The notes beneath the pieces are model-generated. The model searched no databases and was not told the DNA's origin. It saw nothing but the letters and a program-made list of their open reading frames with translations. A stretch of 64,000 nucleotides of DNA from Ottowia thiooxydans DSM 14619 (GTDB lineage: Bacteria; Pseudomonadota; Gammaproteobacteria; Burkholderiales; Burkholderiaceae_C): NCBI RefSeq assembly GCF_000422885.1, contig NZ_AUGX01000029.1, forward strand, positions 1 to 64,000, written 5' to 3'. Positions 18,150 through 26,485 of this stretch are shown piece by piece. Made by a program: the position numbers and the translations under genes. Positions within the stretch are counted from its first letter, which is position 1, and every line of letters begins with the position of its first letter.

Positions 18150-18182
18150 TTCGATCTCTCCTTTTTTAAATCAGATACGGCA

Positions 18183-19931
18183 CTAGGCCCTTGCCTTCAC
18201 ATAACGCCCCGGGGCTGGTTCACTGGCCTTGTATTTGCCAGCTTTTCCATAAGCCTTGGGGGCAATGATCTGTTTGCCGCCATGGCCTTTGATCCAGGCA
18301 GCCCAATCCGTCCACCAACTGCCTGGCACTTCCTCTGCCCCGGCAATCCATTCATCTGCGGTTTTTGGAAACTTCCCATCATTGCGCACCCAGTGGCTGC
18401 GCTTCTTGGCCGCCGGTGGGTTGATGACGCCCGCAATGTGCCCGGAAGCCCCCATCATGAAACGCTTCTTGCCCGGCAGTACTTGAGTGGACGCGTAGGC
18501 TCCCCCAATAGGAACAATGTGGTCCTCGCGTGAGCCGTAGATGTAGAACGGCATATCCAGCTTGCCGAGATCAACTTTTTCACCCGCGACCGTGCACTTT
18601 CCAGGCTTGACGATATTGTTTTCCAGGTACGTATTGCGTAAATACCATGCGTAGAACGGACCGGGCAGATTGGTCGAATCGCTGTTCCAGTAGAGCAAGT
18701 CAAACGGCGGAGGTGTTTCGCCCTTCAGATAATTGCCAACCACATAATTCCACACCAAATCATTGGGGCGCAGGAAGCTGAAGGTAGAAGCAAGATCCTG
18801 TCCTTTGAGCAGGCCGCCTTTGCCCATTTGCATCTCACGGTACTTGACCATCTCTTCATCAATGAAGACATCGAGGATGCCGGTGTCGGAGAAGTCGACC
18901 AGAGTCGTCAGCAAGGTAGCAGAGGCCACGGGTTTCTCGCCGCGTGCGGCGAGCACCGCCAAGGCACTCGTCAGAATGGTGCCTCCCACGCAAAAACCAA
19001 GCGCGTTAATCTGAGGAGCTCCGGTGATGTCCTGCACCGTGTGAATGGCCTTGATGGCAGCATCTTCGATGTAGTTATCCCAGGTTTTCTCCGCCAGCGA
19101 CTGATCAGGGTTGCGCCAACTCACGACGAAAGTCCGGTGCCCTTGACTCACGGCATAGCGGATCAGCGAGTTCTCGGGCTGCAAGTCAAGAATGTAGAAC
19201 TTGTTGATGCAAGGAGGAACCAGCAAGAACGGGCGCTCATACACCTTGGCCGTGAGAGGTTTGTATTCGATGAGCTGGAAAAACTCATTTTCGAACACAA
19301 CGGCTCCCTCGGAGGTGGCCACATTGCGGCCGACCTCGAACAGGCTTTCATCTGTCATGGACATGTGGCCCTGCTGCATGTCGTTCAACATGTTCTTCAG
19401 GCCCATGGCCAGGCTTTCGCCCTTGGTCTCGACCGCCTTTTGCTGTGCTTCGGCGTTGAGGGCCAGGTAGTTGCTAGGCGCAGAAGCGGCCATCCATTGC
19501 TCTACAGCAAAGCGCAACCGGTTCTTGGTCTTGGCGTCACCATCAGCGGCCTCGGCCATCGCCATGAGTGTGCGGGCGTTGAGCAAGTAAACGGCCGCTG
19601 TGAATGACGCTAGCGGATTGTTACTCCAGGCTTCCGCTTTGAAGCGCCGGTCTTTCAGCGGCTGGCTGGATTGCAAGGTTTGGTTCCACAGCTGGGCGGC
19701 CTCCTTGAGATACTCCGCTTGCAACTGCTGCAACTTTTCAGGCGGAAATTTGAGAGCTTGTGCCTCGCTCGCTGGAGCATGTGATGCCAGGTTACCGACA
19801 TCGATGTTCTGGAAGGCCTTGAAGGCTTTGAGCCAACCTTCAGTAAAACCCTGCCCAAGCGATTGGGTCATGGCAGATGGAAAAGCATCGGCCAACCCAG
19901 GCCACAAACCGGCGGCGGGGTTTTGATTCAT
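18183..19931 (-). CDS. phaC: Class I polyhydroxyalkanoate synthase
   Basis: This enzyme (582 aa) polymerises (R)-3-hydroxyacyl-CoA into storage polyester at the granule surface. The N-terminal PhaC domain is followed by an alpha/beta-hydrolase core with the lipase-like box LGFCVGGTI, whose Cys is the nucleophile. The region YGSREDHIVP has the catalytic Asp and GASGHIAGVINPP the catalytic His. Length fits class I, which works without PhaE or PhaR. The ATG at 19931 has AAGGAG upstream; the open frame extends to 20033 without a better start. Confidence 0.95.
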   Translation of the reverse strand: MNQNPAAGLWPGLADAFPSAMTQSLGQGFTEGWLKAFKAFQNIDVGNLASHAPASEAQALKFPPEKLQQLQAEYLKEAAQLWNQTLQSSQPLKDRRFKAEAWSNNPLASFTAAVYLLNARTLMAMAEAADGDAKTKNRLRFAVEQWMAASAPSNYLALNAEAQQKAVETKGESLAMGLKNMLNDMQQGHMSMTDESLFEVGRNVATSEGAVVFENEFFQLIEYKPLTAKVYERPFLLVPPCINKFYILDLQPENSLIRYAVSQGHRTFVVSWRNPDQSLAEKTWDNYIEDAAIKAIHTVQDITGAPQINALGFCVGGTILTSALAVLAARGEKPVASATLLTTLVDFSDTGILDVFIDEEMVKYREMQMGKGGLLKGQDLASTFSFLRPNDLVWNYVVGNYLKGETPPPFDLLYWNSDSTNLPGPFYAWYLRNTYLENNIVKPGKCTVAGEKVDLGKLDMPFYIYGSREDHIVPIGGAYASTQVLPGKKRFMMGASGHIAGVINPPAAKKRSHWVRNDGKFPKTADEWIAGAEEVPGSWWTDWAAWIKGHGGKQIIAPKAYGKAGKYKASEPAPGRYVKARA

Positions 19932-20125
19932 CGGGTTTTTCTCCTTGATGCATGAAGTAATTCGACCCAAGTTTCCGTCGCGCACGTGACTCAGGCCTGA
20001 CAGCATCAATATACGCTGAGAATGACAGGTCAACGGACTGCCCCCCTCTCAGGACATACCACTAGAACATTTACATCAAGGAACACTCACCCATGCTCCG
20101 GGTGGCGCTAAGGCGAGGTGAAAAT

Positions 20126-21802
20126 TCACCTGCGCGCGTCAACTTCTCGAGTGGGAATGCCGCTTCCGTCTTGGTCGGCCAGCCCCACCAGTAACGCTCG
20201 ACCATCGGGTAACACGCGAAATTCACCAAATCGCGCCTGCTCAAAACGAGCTCCCTGGCCTTCTGCGAAGAAGTAAGCGTCCGTTACAAGCACCCATTGT
20301 CCTTTGAGTTGCCGCAGCGGCAGCTTCACTTCGCCCTCGCCTAAAGTCTCGTTTTGACTGCCCACACGAAGCAGTTCAGCTTCGCCGCTCGCATCCAGGC
20401 GAGCAATCCCAACGGCGCGCTTGGACAATTGAGCGGCGGTGGACTCATTCAGCTCGCTCAGCATCTTTGAGGGGATTGAAAAACGCAGGTGCATGTAATC
20501 GCCCTGCATGAGCGAACGAGGATCCACAGGAATCAGTGGTACCAGGATGCGTTGCCCGTTGGCGATGACTTTTTCCTTGCGCCAGACATCCATATTCGCA
20601 AGTCCGAGAACAATCAATCCACCCAGGACAATCCAGCCGATACGACCTTTCTTCGCCGGCTCCACCGCTGGCGTGGATAGCGTGCGCATAGGCGAGCGCA
20701 ATACCCATACGCCCAAGGCCAGGACTGCGCCTATCAATACCAACCCCAAGCCCTTGGTGGCCAAAGGCCAAGCCAGGCTGTAATAAAAATGCCCCAACAG
20801 GGCCAGTGCCACCACAGCGCACGCCACCAGCAAACGCCAGCGCGCACTGGCCGCCGCCATAGCGGCAATGAGCGCCACAATGCCCAACGCAGGACTGAAC
20901 CAGCTTGCCGCAGCCAACACCGCGCAGGCCAGACCCAACAGCAGCAAGCTGCGATTGGCCCCCGTTACTTCCGGACCACGTGGCTTCGACCATCTCCGAA
21001 TCAGGGCCACGCCGCTGCAAAGCACGACGATCACAGCACACCACTGGGATAGGGAGTAAATCCACCCTCCAGGATAGCCTTCATGGCCTTCAAAAAGAAA
21101 GCCGAGCGGCAGTGAAGGCCAGGCGTTAAGAAACAGTGCATTCGCTAATAGGCCTACGGCAAATCCATCTGCCAATGCGGCGAAGCGCGCTGCGCTGGGC
21201 CGCCCCAACCAACGCTCTTCGCACCAGCACCACCAGACCCAACCCGACGCCACCAGCAACAGCCCGAGTGGCCACAACACCGAAAGCAATTCATGGCGAA
21301 CTCCCATCAGCCCAAGGCCGAGTGCCAGCACAGCCAACATGCTTGGAACCAACGCAAAACCTATGAGCCGATTGACCCATGGTGCGCGCACCAGGCAAGC
21401 GCTGAGCATCAATGTAGAGGTTAAAAAAACGCTCGCAGCCAACGTTGCCCCGTCAATCCCGTTGGTGTCATCCATCCAACGGACCAGCACGAGAGTCGTC
21501 CCAAGCCCCAAAATCTCCAGCGCAAGGCAAATTGGAAAGATGTGAACCGTGCGACGCAGTGTCCACAGCGCCGCCACCATACCTATGGCTCCCACCGCAT
21601 ACCCAGCGGCCGTCTGGAGAATGACTTCTCCAATGCCGAGCCAAAGAAAAGCCAACAGCGGCACGCTGCACATCAAAGCACCTAGAAGCACCAGCGCAGC
21701 CAGCAGCGGCGAGGGCTCCGCATGCCCGTTGTCGGGGGTCCATGTTGGTGGCAACCATCCTTGCGTGCGGGCCTTGTTCAGCCATGAAACAGACGCGTTC
21801 AT
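20126..21802 (-). CDS. Integral membrane protein with DUF4401-like and GDYXXLXY domains
   Basis: This 558-aa protein has about 12 hydrophobic segments over residues 30-400 (DUF4401-like). A soluble C-terminal part carries LMQGDYMHLRF, the motif that defines the GDYXXLXY family, at about residue 455-465. In many bacteria these two parts are encoded next to a DUF2157 membrane protein, as here; the function is unknown. Its ATG overlaps the stop of the upstream DUF2157 gene (ATGA), so they are coupled. Nothing links it to the adjacent pha genes beyond position. Confidence 0.8.
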   Translation of the reverse strand: MNASVSWLNKARTQGWLPPTWTPDNGHAEPSPLLAALVLLGALMCSVPLLAFLWLGIGEVILQTAAGYAVGAIGMVAALWTLRRTVHIFPICLALEILGLGTTLVLVRWMDDTNGIDGATLAASVFLTSTLMLSACLVRAPWVNRLIGFALVPSMLAVLALGLGLMGVRHELLSVLWPLGLLLVASGWVWWCWCEERWLGRPSAARFAALADGFAVGLLANALFLNAWPSLPLGFLFEGHEGYPGGWIYSLSQWCAVIVVLCSGVALIRRWSKPRGPEVTGANRSLLLLGLACAVLAAASWFSPALGIVALIAAMAAASARWRLLVACAVVALALLGHFYYSLAWPLATKGLGLVLIGAVLALGVWVLRSPMRTLSTPAVEPAKKGRIGWIVLGGLIVLGLANMDVWRKEKVIANGQRILVPLIPVDPRSLMQGDYMHLRFSIPSKMLSELNESTAAQLSKRAVGIARLDASGEAELLRVGSQNETLGEGEVKLPLRQLKGQWVLVTDAYFFAEGQGARFEQARFGEFRVLPDGRALLVGLADQDGSGIPTREVDARR

Positions 21803-22794
21803 TCAGCATCTCCCCGGCCCCAGGTCTGCTGCTGACGCAACAGCCAGGTTGCACTTCCGCCCAGACAAATCAGCCCCAACACACCTAGCGTCAAGAGCGT
21901 CATGACATGTTCATCGTTGTTCAGCAAAAAGCGTGCAGCCAATGACATCACCAACACATTGGCCGCCAACACTGCCAACGACAAACAAGGCAAATCACGC
22001 CAGCGGCTTTGCCAGTTCATCCATAACATACCCATCACCAGGACAGCAGCCACTGGCCATGCGACAGACATCGTGTCGGAATAGAACAGGCTCGCTATCC
22101 CAAGCCCCGTCCAGGCACCCAGTGCCAACCCCACGGACAGCCGATGCGACCAGCGGCCAAGTCCACCGGGCAAGCGCAGCCAGCGCACATGAGCTACAGC
22201 CAATGGCACCAACCCGAGTACCAACCAGGCCAGAAACGTCAAGGCGAGCGCAACCCTGTGCGGCTCGGTCAACGAAAACCACCTCATCATCCCGAGCGGG
22301 CCGGTAGAAAGACTGAGCGCCAACGCGGCAATGCCAACCCACGGTGTCCACAGCAGATCGCTGCGCGCGCCGAGAACCCAAGGCAACGAAAGCACAGCCC
22401 ACGCGGCAAACAGCTGCCAGGAGTCAGCGCCGGTTTGATAGGTTTGGCCGATAAGCGCCAACAAGCCCCCCAGCACCAGCAATGAAGCAAGCAGACTGGC
22501 TTCGCGAACTCGTGGCACGAAGCAGGCAACGACAAGCGTCATCAGCAAGCTGCCTTCAATCAGCGCAAGCCGCGCACCTCGCGAGAGGTCCTGCCAGTTA
22601 GCCGCTATCCAGAAGATCAGCCCCGAGCCACCCAACAACGCAGCAGCAATCAGCATGCCGCGTTGCAATGCTCGCGCCAGAGAGTCTGGGTCAGGGGGCT
22701 CCGTGGCCCAACCGTAAAGAAGCGTGCGCCATTCGGCGTTGGCTGCGCCGGTGGTGTGAATGTGTTCCGACGCCCGGTAAAGCTGTGTATTCAT
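21799..22794 (-). CDS. DUF2157 integral membrane protein
   Basis: This 331-aa membrane protein has a short cytoplasmic start and about ten hydrophobic helices. The region MLIAAALLGGSGLIFWIAA followed by NWQDLSRGARLALIEGSL is typical of DUF2157, and LIGQTYQTGADSWQLFAAW follows. The start is taken as the ATG at 22794, which has GGAG 6 bases upstream; ATGs at 22797 and 22815 are less well placed. It forms a two-gene operon with the GDYXXLXY gene. No function is known. Confidence 0.8.
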   Translation of the reverse strand: MNTQLYRASEHIHTTGAANAEWRTLLYGWATEPPDPDSLARALQRGMLIAAALLGGSGLIFWIAANWQDLSRGARLALIEGSLLMTLVVACFVPRVREASLLASLLVLGGLLALIGQTYQTGADSWQLFAAWAVLSLPWVLGARSDLLWTPWVGIAALALSLSTGPLGMMRWFSLTEPHRVALALTFLAWLVLGLVPLAVAHVRWLRLPGGLGRWSHRLSVGLALGAWTGLGIASLFYSDTMSVAWPVAAVLVMGMLWMNWQSRWRDLPCLSLAVLAANVLVMSLAARFLLNNDEHVMTLLTLGVLGLICLGGSATWLLRQQQTWGRGDAE

Positions 22795-23011
22795 CATTGA
22801 CTCCAGAGAGCTCAAATGCTTTCGGGTTATCCCTTACGACACTGGACAAGCATGTGGATAACCCTGGGCAAACGCTGTATGCCATATCCAAGTGCTTGAT
22901 TTGTAAGAGACTCTTTTGCGTTGATTAATTTTTAAGCAAAGCCCCATTTCAGACGCCAGAAATGGACGGGAGCCCGCCGTCAAGACAAAGTAGCGCCAAA
23001 GAATTGATCAT

Positions 23012-23827
23012 CTAAATCCTCCAGATGCAAGCTGCCATGCGTCCCGTCCCGCCAGAGACCGGCTGATCGCGGCGATACGAAAAGAAGCGGCTCGACTCCT
23101 CGACCGTGCACCAGTGGCTGGAACCATTGTTGCCATAGATACGTGCCACCCCGTTCGCCTCCAGCCGGCGGCGCGCCAGAGCGGGGAGATCGGCCAGATA
23201 TTTGCCAGTCTTCGAGGCGACAAAACAGGCACTCGCGCCCGGGTCACTATCGACAAATACCTGCCGCACCTCCGCTCCAACCTCGAAGGAAGCTGGGCCG
23301 ATGCAGGGGCCTAGCCAGGCCATCAGTTCAATCGATTCGTGCGGACCCCGGTCAGCCGTGAGGGTGCGCGTAGCCAACGCCCTGAGAGCGCTCGCGGTGT
23401 GTTCCAGCACGCCGGCCGCCAACCCACGCCAGCCGGCATGCGCGGCACCCACCACCGATCCCGCAGTATCGGTGAACAACACCGGAAGGCAATCTGCCAC
23501 CATGACGGTGCAGGACACGCCGCGATGCGCGCTAACAGCACCATCGGCGATCGTTCCATCAGGTGTGCCGGCATCTATGGAGGCCACAGCCACACCGTGC
23601 ACCTGATTCAAGAATATGGGCTGTGCCTTCAATATCTGCCGTAGCGCGGCTCGATTGGCAGCCACATGCCCGGCATCATCACCCACGTGATCACCAAGAT
23701 TGAACCGGTTCCAAGGTGGGCTCGATGCGCCCTCCTCCATCTGCGCGCCTGAACGAGTGGTGAACACCGCTCGCACACCAGAAGGCGCTGGCCAATCGGG
23801 AACGATCCAATCTGAATTCGCAAACAT
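23012..23827 (-). CDS. pgeF: Peptidoglycan editing factor (YfiH/laccase-domain family)
   Basis: This 271-aa member of the multicopper-polyphenol-oxidase-like YfiH family removes misincorporated residues from peptidoglycan precursors; related proteins were first called polyphenol oxidases or purine phosphorylases. Metal-site motifs are in order: FLNQVHGVAV (His), VVGAAHAGWRGLAAG, WLGPCIGPASFEVG (Cys), and the C-terminal SHWCTVEESSRFFSYRRD. The ATG at 23827 overlaps the maiA stop by 4 bases. pgeF close to phaC is a familiar arrangement in Comamonadaceae, here separated by the DUF2157 pair. Confidence 0.9.
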   Translation of the reverse strand: MFANSDWIVPDWPAPSGVRAVFTTRSGAQMEEGASSPPWNRFNLGDHVGDDAGHVAANRAALRQILKAQPIFLNQVHGVAVASIDAGTPDGTIADGAVSAHRGVSCTVMVADCLPVLFTDTAGSVVGAAHAGWRGLAAGVLEHTASALRALATRTLTADRGPHESIELMAWLGPCIGPASFEVGAEVRQVFVDSDPGASACFVASKTGKYLADLPALARRRLEANGVARIYGNNGSSHWCTVEESSRFFSYRRDQPVSGGTGRMAACIWRI

Positions 23828-24468
23828 CAAGCTTCGTAATCCGGACAGGCCGAGGGCTCCGCTTTCTGGAACGCTTCCAGCTTCATGCAGGTCTCAAACA
23901 CTTTCATAGTACGAGGCAAGCCGGTGAGATCGCAATCAAAACGCTGGGCGTTGAAAATTTGCGGCACCAGGCAGCAGTCCACCAGTGAGGGAGATTCGCC
24001 ATGGCTGTAGGTTGAAGCAGGCGCTTCAGCCAGATGGGCCTCAAAAGACTCCAGCCCCACGCGAACCCAATGCTTGTACCAGCCATTCTTGGCATCGTCG
24101 CTCACCGCCAAATCATGCACGAGGTACTTTAGAACGCGCAGATTATTGAGGGGATGAATTTCACACGCAATAATTTGCGAAAGCGCCCGAACACGCGCCC
24201 GGCCAAGCGAATCAGCTGGCAATAGAGCAGGTTCGGGATGCGTTTCATCGAGGTACTCGATGATGGCCATCGATTGGGTCAGCCGGCGACCATTGTCCGT
24301 CTCGAACAAGGGCACAAACTTCTCCGATGTCAACGCCGCAAACTCCGCCTTCTTCTGCTCCCCTTTACCAAGGTGAACGGGCACGTACTCATACGCTAGA
24401 CCCTTCAGATTGAGTGCGATACGCACACGAAACGAGGCGGAAGAACGAAAGTAGCTGTAGAGTTTCAT
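23827..24468 (-). CDS. maiA: Maleylacetoacetate/maleylpyruvate isomerase (zeta-class GST)
   Basis: This 213-aa zeta-class glutathione S-transferase isomerises maleylacetoacetate (tyrosine breakdown) or maleylpyruvate (gentisate breakdown). The N-terminal thioredoxin fold begins MKLYSYFRSSASFRVRIALN. The classical SSC active-site motif reads SSA here, so the Cys often seen is Ala; the Ser usually considered catalytic remains. LTQSMAIIEYLDETHPEPALLP follows as in the family. The start is the ATG at 24468; longer frames upstream run into the divergent promoter region. No other aromatic-degradation gene is nearby. Confidence 0.88.
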   Translation of the reverse strand: MKLYSYFRSSASFRVRIALNLKGLAYEYVPVHLGKGEQKKAEFAALTSEKFVPLFETDNGRRLTQSMAIIEYLDETHPEPALLPADSLGRARVRALSQIIACEIHPLNNLRVLKYLVHDLAVSDDAKNGWYKHWVRVGLESFEAHLAEAPASTYSHGESPSLVDCCLVPQIFNAQRFDCDLTGLPRTMKVFETCMKLEAFQKAEPSACPDYEA

Positions 24469-24525
24469 GGTCCGAAGGATACAACGCCTCCAGGCGCACA
24501 AAAACCACCAATACGGGAGAACTCC

Positions 24526-24816
24526 TTGATTCTTGAAATTGCAGACCTCCGCATCGCCCCTGGCAAGCAAGCCGAATTTGAAACAGCCATCCAGTTGGCC
24601 ATTGCCACCGTGATATCGCGGGCTAAGGGCTACAAGGGCGCCACGGTACGGCAGAGCATTGAATCACCTGAGCGCTACGTGCTTCAGGTGCAATGGGAAA
24701 CGCTGGAAGACCACACCAAGGGCTTTCGCGAATCCCCCCTGTTCAGCGAGTGGCGGGCGATCATCGGGCCGTTTTTCGCGGCACCGCCGAACGTGGAGCA
24801 TTTCCAGGAGTTTTGA
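24526..24816 (+). CDS. Antibiotic biosynthesis monooxygenase (ABM) domain protein
   Basis: This 96-aa single-domain protein is of the ABM/dimeric alpha-beta barrel type. It begins MILEIADLRIAPGKQAEFET and continues with YKGATVRQSIESPERYVLQV, WETLEDHTKGFRESPLF and FFAAPPNVEHFQEF. Such small proteins act as monooxygenases or isomerase-like enzymes on aromatic or haem-like substrates, or are uncharacterised. The start is TTG at 24526, with GGGAGA about 6 bases upstream and no ATG alternative. Its last 56 bases overlap the end of a tag gene on the other strand. The 3' portion is duplicated at 36091-36256. Confidence 0.82.
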   Translation: MILEIADLRIAPGKQAEFETAIQLAIATVISRAKGYKGATVRQSIESPERYVLQVQWETLEDHTKGFRESPLFSEWRAIIGPFFAAPPNVEHFQEF

Positions 24817-24980
24817 AAGTTCTGCGGGCTTTGTCGGCTTCGGCCCTGATGACGCCGTCGTGGGCATGGCCGTTGACAATGCGCGCCGCCTGCATGAAAG
24901 CGCACATCGTGGTCGGGTCGACATCTTTCCAGCCCAGCTTCTTGAGGTCTTTTGACAGCTGAAACCTATTTCGCAGAGGT
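24651..24980. repeat. Left flanking direct repeat of the accessory island
   Basis: This 330-base stretch matches 36091-36419 in the same orientation. Counted by eye over 300 aligned bases (24661-24960 against 36101-36400) about 260 are identical, better in the first half than the second, with one single-base indel near the end. It holds the last 166 bases of the ABM gene and about 220 bases of the tag 3' end. The copies bracket the 11-kb island. Confidence 0.92.
24761..24980 (-). pseudogene. 3' remnant of tag (3-methyladenine glycosylase I)
   Basis: On the minus strand, KDVDPTTMCAFMQAARIVNG and HAHDGVIRAEADKARRTFK end at a TGA (24761-24763). They align with residues near the end of the intact Tag encoded at 36201-36848. 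A one-base difference near 24950-24970 shifts the frame, and there is no N-terminal part, start codon or catalytic region. It is a truncated copy left at the island's left border. Confidence 0.88.
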
Positions 24981-25339
24981 GGAAGCCGTCAGAGGTGGCT
25001 CGGCTTGTGGCGAAGCTGTAGGCGTCGGAGCTGCGGGTTTGGGGTGATTCTGATGAGACGCTCTGAACTCAATTGACCCAATCGCCCTCAAGCTAGAATC
25101 TTTCCTGCTTTAGGCTCTCGCTTCCGCCTATGTCTGGTGCGCCAGTGTCGCTGGGTGAAACGTCAGCGTTTCAAAAGGCCGACCCAGCGTCGAAAAAACC
25201 CATCATGTCTCCAGTGCCTTAATCTCCCTCAAGCGCCAAGCCTATACCCACTCCAGCAATACCAGCTCTTGGCTTGACATCAACTCGCGCACCGCCAGAC
25301 CGGCATCAAGGGCACACTCTTTGATCAATCTAGGGCGTG
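24981..25339. other. Non-coding left edge of the island
   Basis: About 360 bases lie between the tag remnant and the first chaperone gene. No convincing reading frame was found. The last ten bases begin a 22-base sequence (25330-25351) resembling the IS5-type end at 280-301 (about 18 of 22 matching by eye). It runs into the stop codon of the next gene and may be an IS scar. Confidence 0.4.
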
Positions 25340-25768
25340 TCAGCGCTCGTTTAAATAGAGAATTTCGCGCGCCTTCATTTCAAGGCCTTGCTCAAACGCG
25401 TCCGCCCATAGGTTCGACGCAGCGGCCAACTCGCGCCAAACCCGTGCGAGGCGACTAGGCGGCGCATCCAGCGGCTCGCGGCGAGACAACACCAGTCGGC
25501 CTGAGTGCTGCAAACCCAAGGTGGCGGGGCCTTGCGTGTTCACCTGCAATAACAGTTGCAGCAAGTCTGAAGATGCGTTGACAGGGAGCGCTTCAGTACC
25601 GATGTAGCAAGCACCTTGCATGGATCCACCCATTTCGTCAGGCTCGTAAGACAGAGCGATGGCAACGCCACCAATAATCAGCTCCTGATATTTCGCTAGA
25701 TTCGCGCCGTCCAGACCAAAATCCCCAGCCAACTCAGCCAGAGCAATTTCGTAACGTTCTTGTGACAT
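25340..25768 (-). CDS. CesT-family type III secretion chaperone
   Basis: This small acidic 142-aa protein has the profile of class I type III secretion chaperones (CesT/SycE). Features are an N-terminal helix (ERYEIALAELAGDFGLDG), a strand region ending in GACYIGTEALPVN, then LLQLLLQVNTQGPATLGLQH and RLVLSRREPLD, and a C-terminal helix (WRELAAASNLWADAFEQGLE). Such dimers bind the N-terminus of one effector and keep it ready for secretion. It lies 25 bases after the second chaperone gene on the same strand, downstream of a large effector-like gene. No secretion apparatus genes are in the window. The assignment rests on pattern and context. Confidence 0.68.
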   Translation of the reverse strand: MSQERYEIALAELAGDFGLDGANLAKYQELIIGGVAIALSYEPDEMGGSMQGACYIGTEALPVNASSDLLQLLLQVNTQGPATLGLQHSGRLVLSRREPLDAPPSRLARVWRELAAASNLWADAFEQGLEMKAREILYLNER

Positions 25769-25793
25769 CGCTATGGTTAATTAGAGTTTCTGA

Positions 25794-26258
25794 TCATGCG
25801 CGCATTTGAAGCATGTGCTGCAAATCGGGCTGCGACGGTTCGCTTTTTGGCTTCGCCGTGAGTCTCCTGGCCCAACGTTCAGCATCAGCGCAAAGCATAT
25901 TCAAGACGGCGTCGAGCGTAACCACATTGAGCGAACCGATTCGTCTCGCGACAGTCATCATGACGGTACCGCTCCCGTTCAAGCCCAACGTGGCCCCGGC
26001 AGTACCGGCCCAAAGATTATTGGCCTGGAGCAGCAAGCGAAGGACATCGTCCTCTGGACGGTGATTGAAACTTACCACATCCGTACGGCAGTACACCATA
26101 CCGTCTTCCGGGAACATCTCGTTTGCTCTAAATTTGAGACTAACATTATGCCCGTTGAAAACAAGCTTCTCTTCGCCAAAAAAATCAGACACTGAGGCGC
26201 CAGAAGGCACGTGCTGTCCGTGGGCAACGAGTAATTTCAAATAAGATTCTTTGCTCAT
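25794..26258 (-). CDS. CesT-family type III secretion chaperone (second)
   Basis: This 154-aa protein has the same layout as the neighbouring chaperone: an N-terminal helix (KESYLKLLVAHGQH), strands (KLVFNGHNVSLKFRA), VLRLLLQANNLWAGTAGATL and TVMMTVARRIGSLN, then a helix (LDAVLNMLCADAERWARRL). The LLLQANxxxxxxxGATLGL core is typical of CesT chaperones. The start is the ATG at 26258; no clear ribosome binding site is visible, and upstream in-frame ATGs exist (26288). Together with the 142-aa gene it probably serves the upstream effector-like genes. Confidence 0.68.
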   Translation of the reverse strand: MSKESYLKLLVAHGQHVPSGASVSDFFGEEKLVFNGHNVSLKFRANEMFPEDGMVYCRTDVVSFNHRPEDDVLRLLLQANNLWAGTAGATLGLNGSGTVMMTVARRIGSLNVVTLDAVLNMLCADAERWARRLTAKPKSEPSQPDLQHMLQMRA

Positions 26259-26485
26259 AATTTTTAATTGGAGCTTGTCTCCATGCATGATTATGAAATA
26301 AAGCAAACGCTGCGTTCTAACTGAAGCTCACCATTTCGGGGCTCGGAACACGCCCAAACTGCATGTTCCGCGTCTTCTGGAAAGTCAATCCAGCCACGAT
26401 AACGGATAACGCCGGGAAGCTATGCAATCATCCAGGGTTTTACAGATAACACGGTTCGCGTCATTCGCCTGGGCACTCATTGTAT
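26259..26485. other. Intergenic gap between chaperone and effector-like gene
   Basis: This 227-base AT-rich gap contains a GGAACA...TGTTCC inverted repeat around 26370-26395. No promoter of the kind seen before the other island genes (GGAACT-N15-TTACNNA) was found, so the chaperones may be transcribed from the upstream 557-aa gene. Confidence 0.35.
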
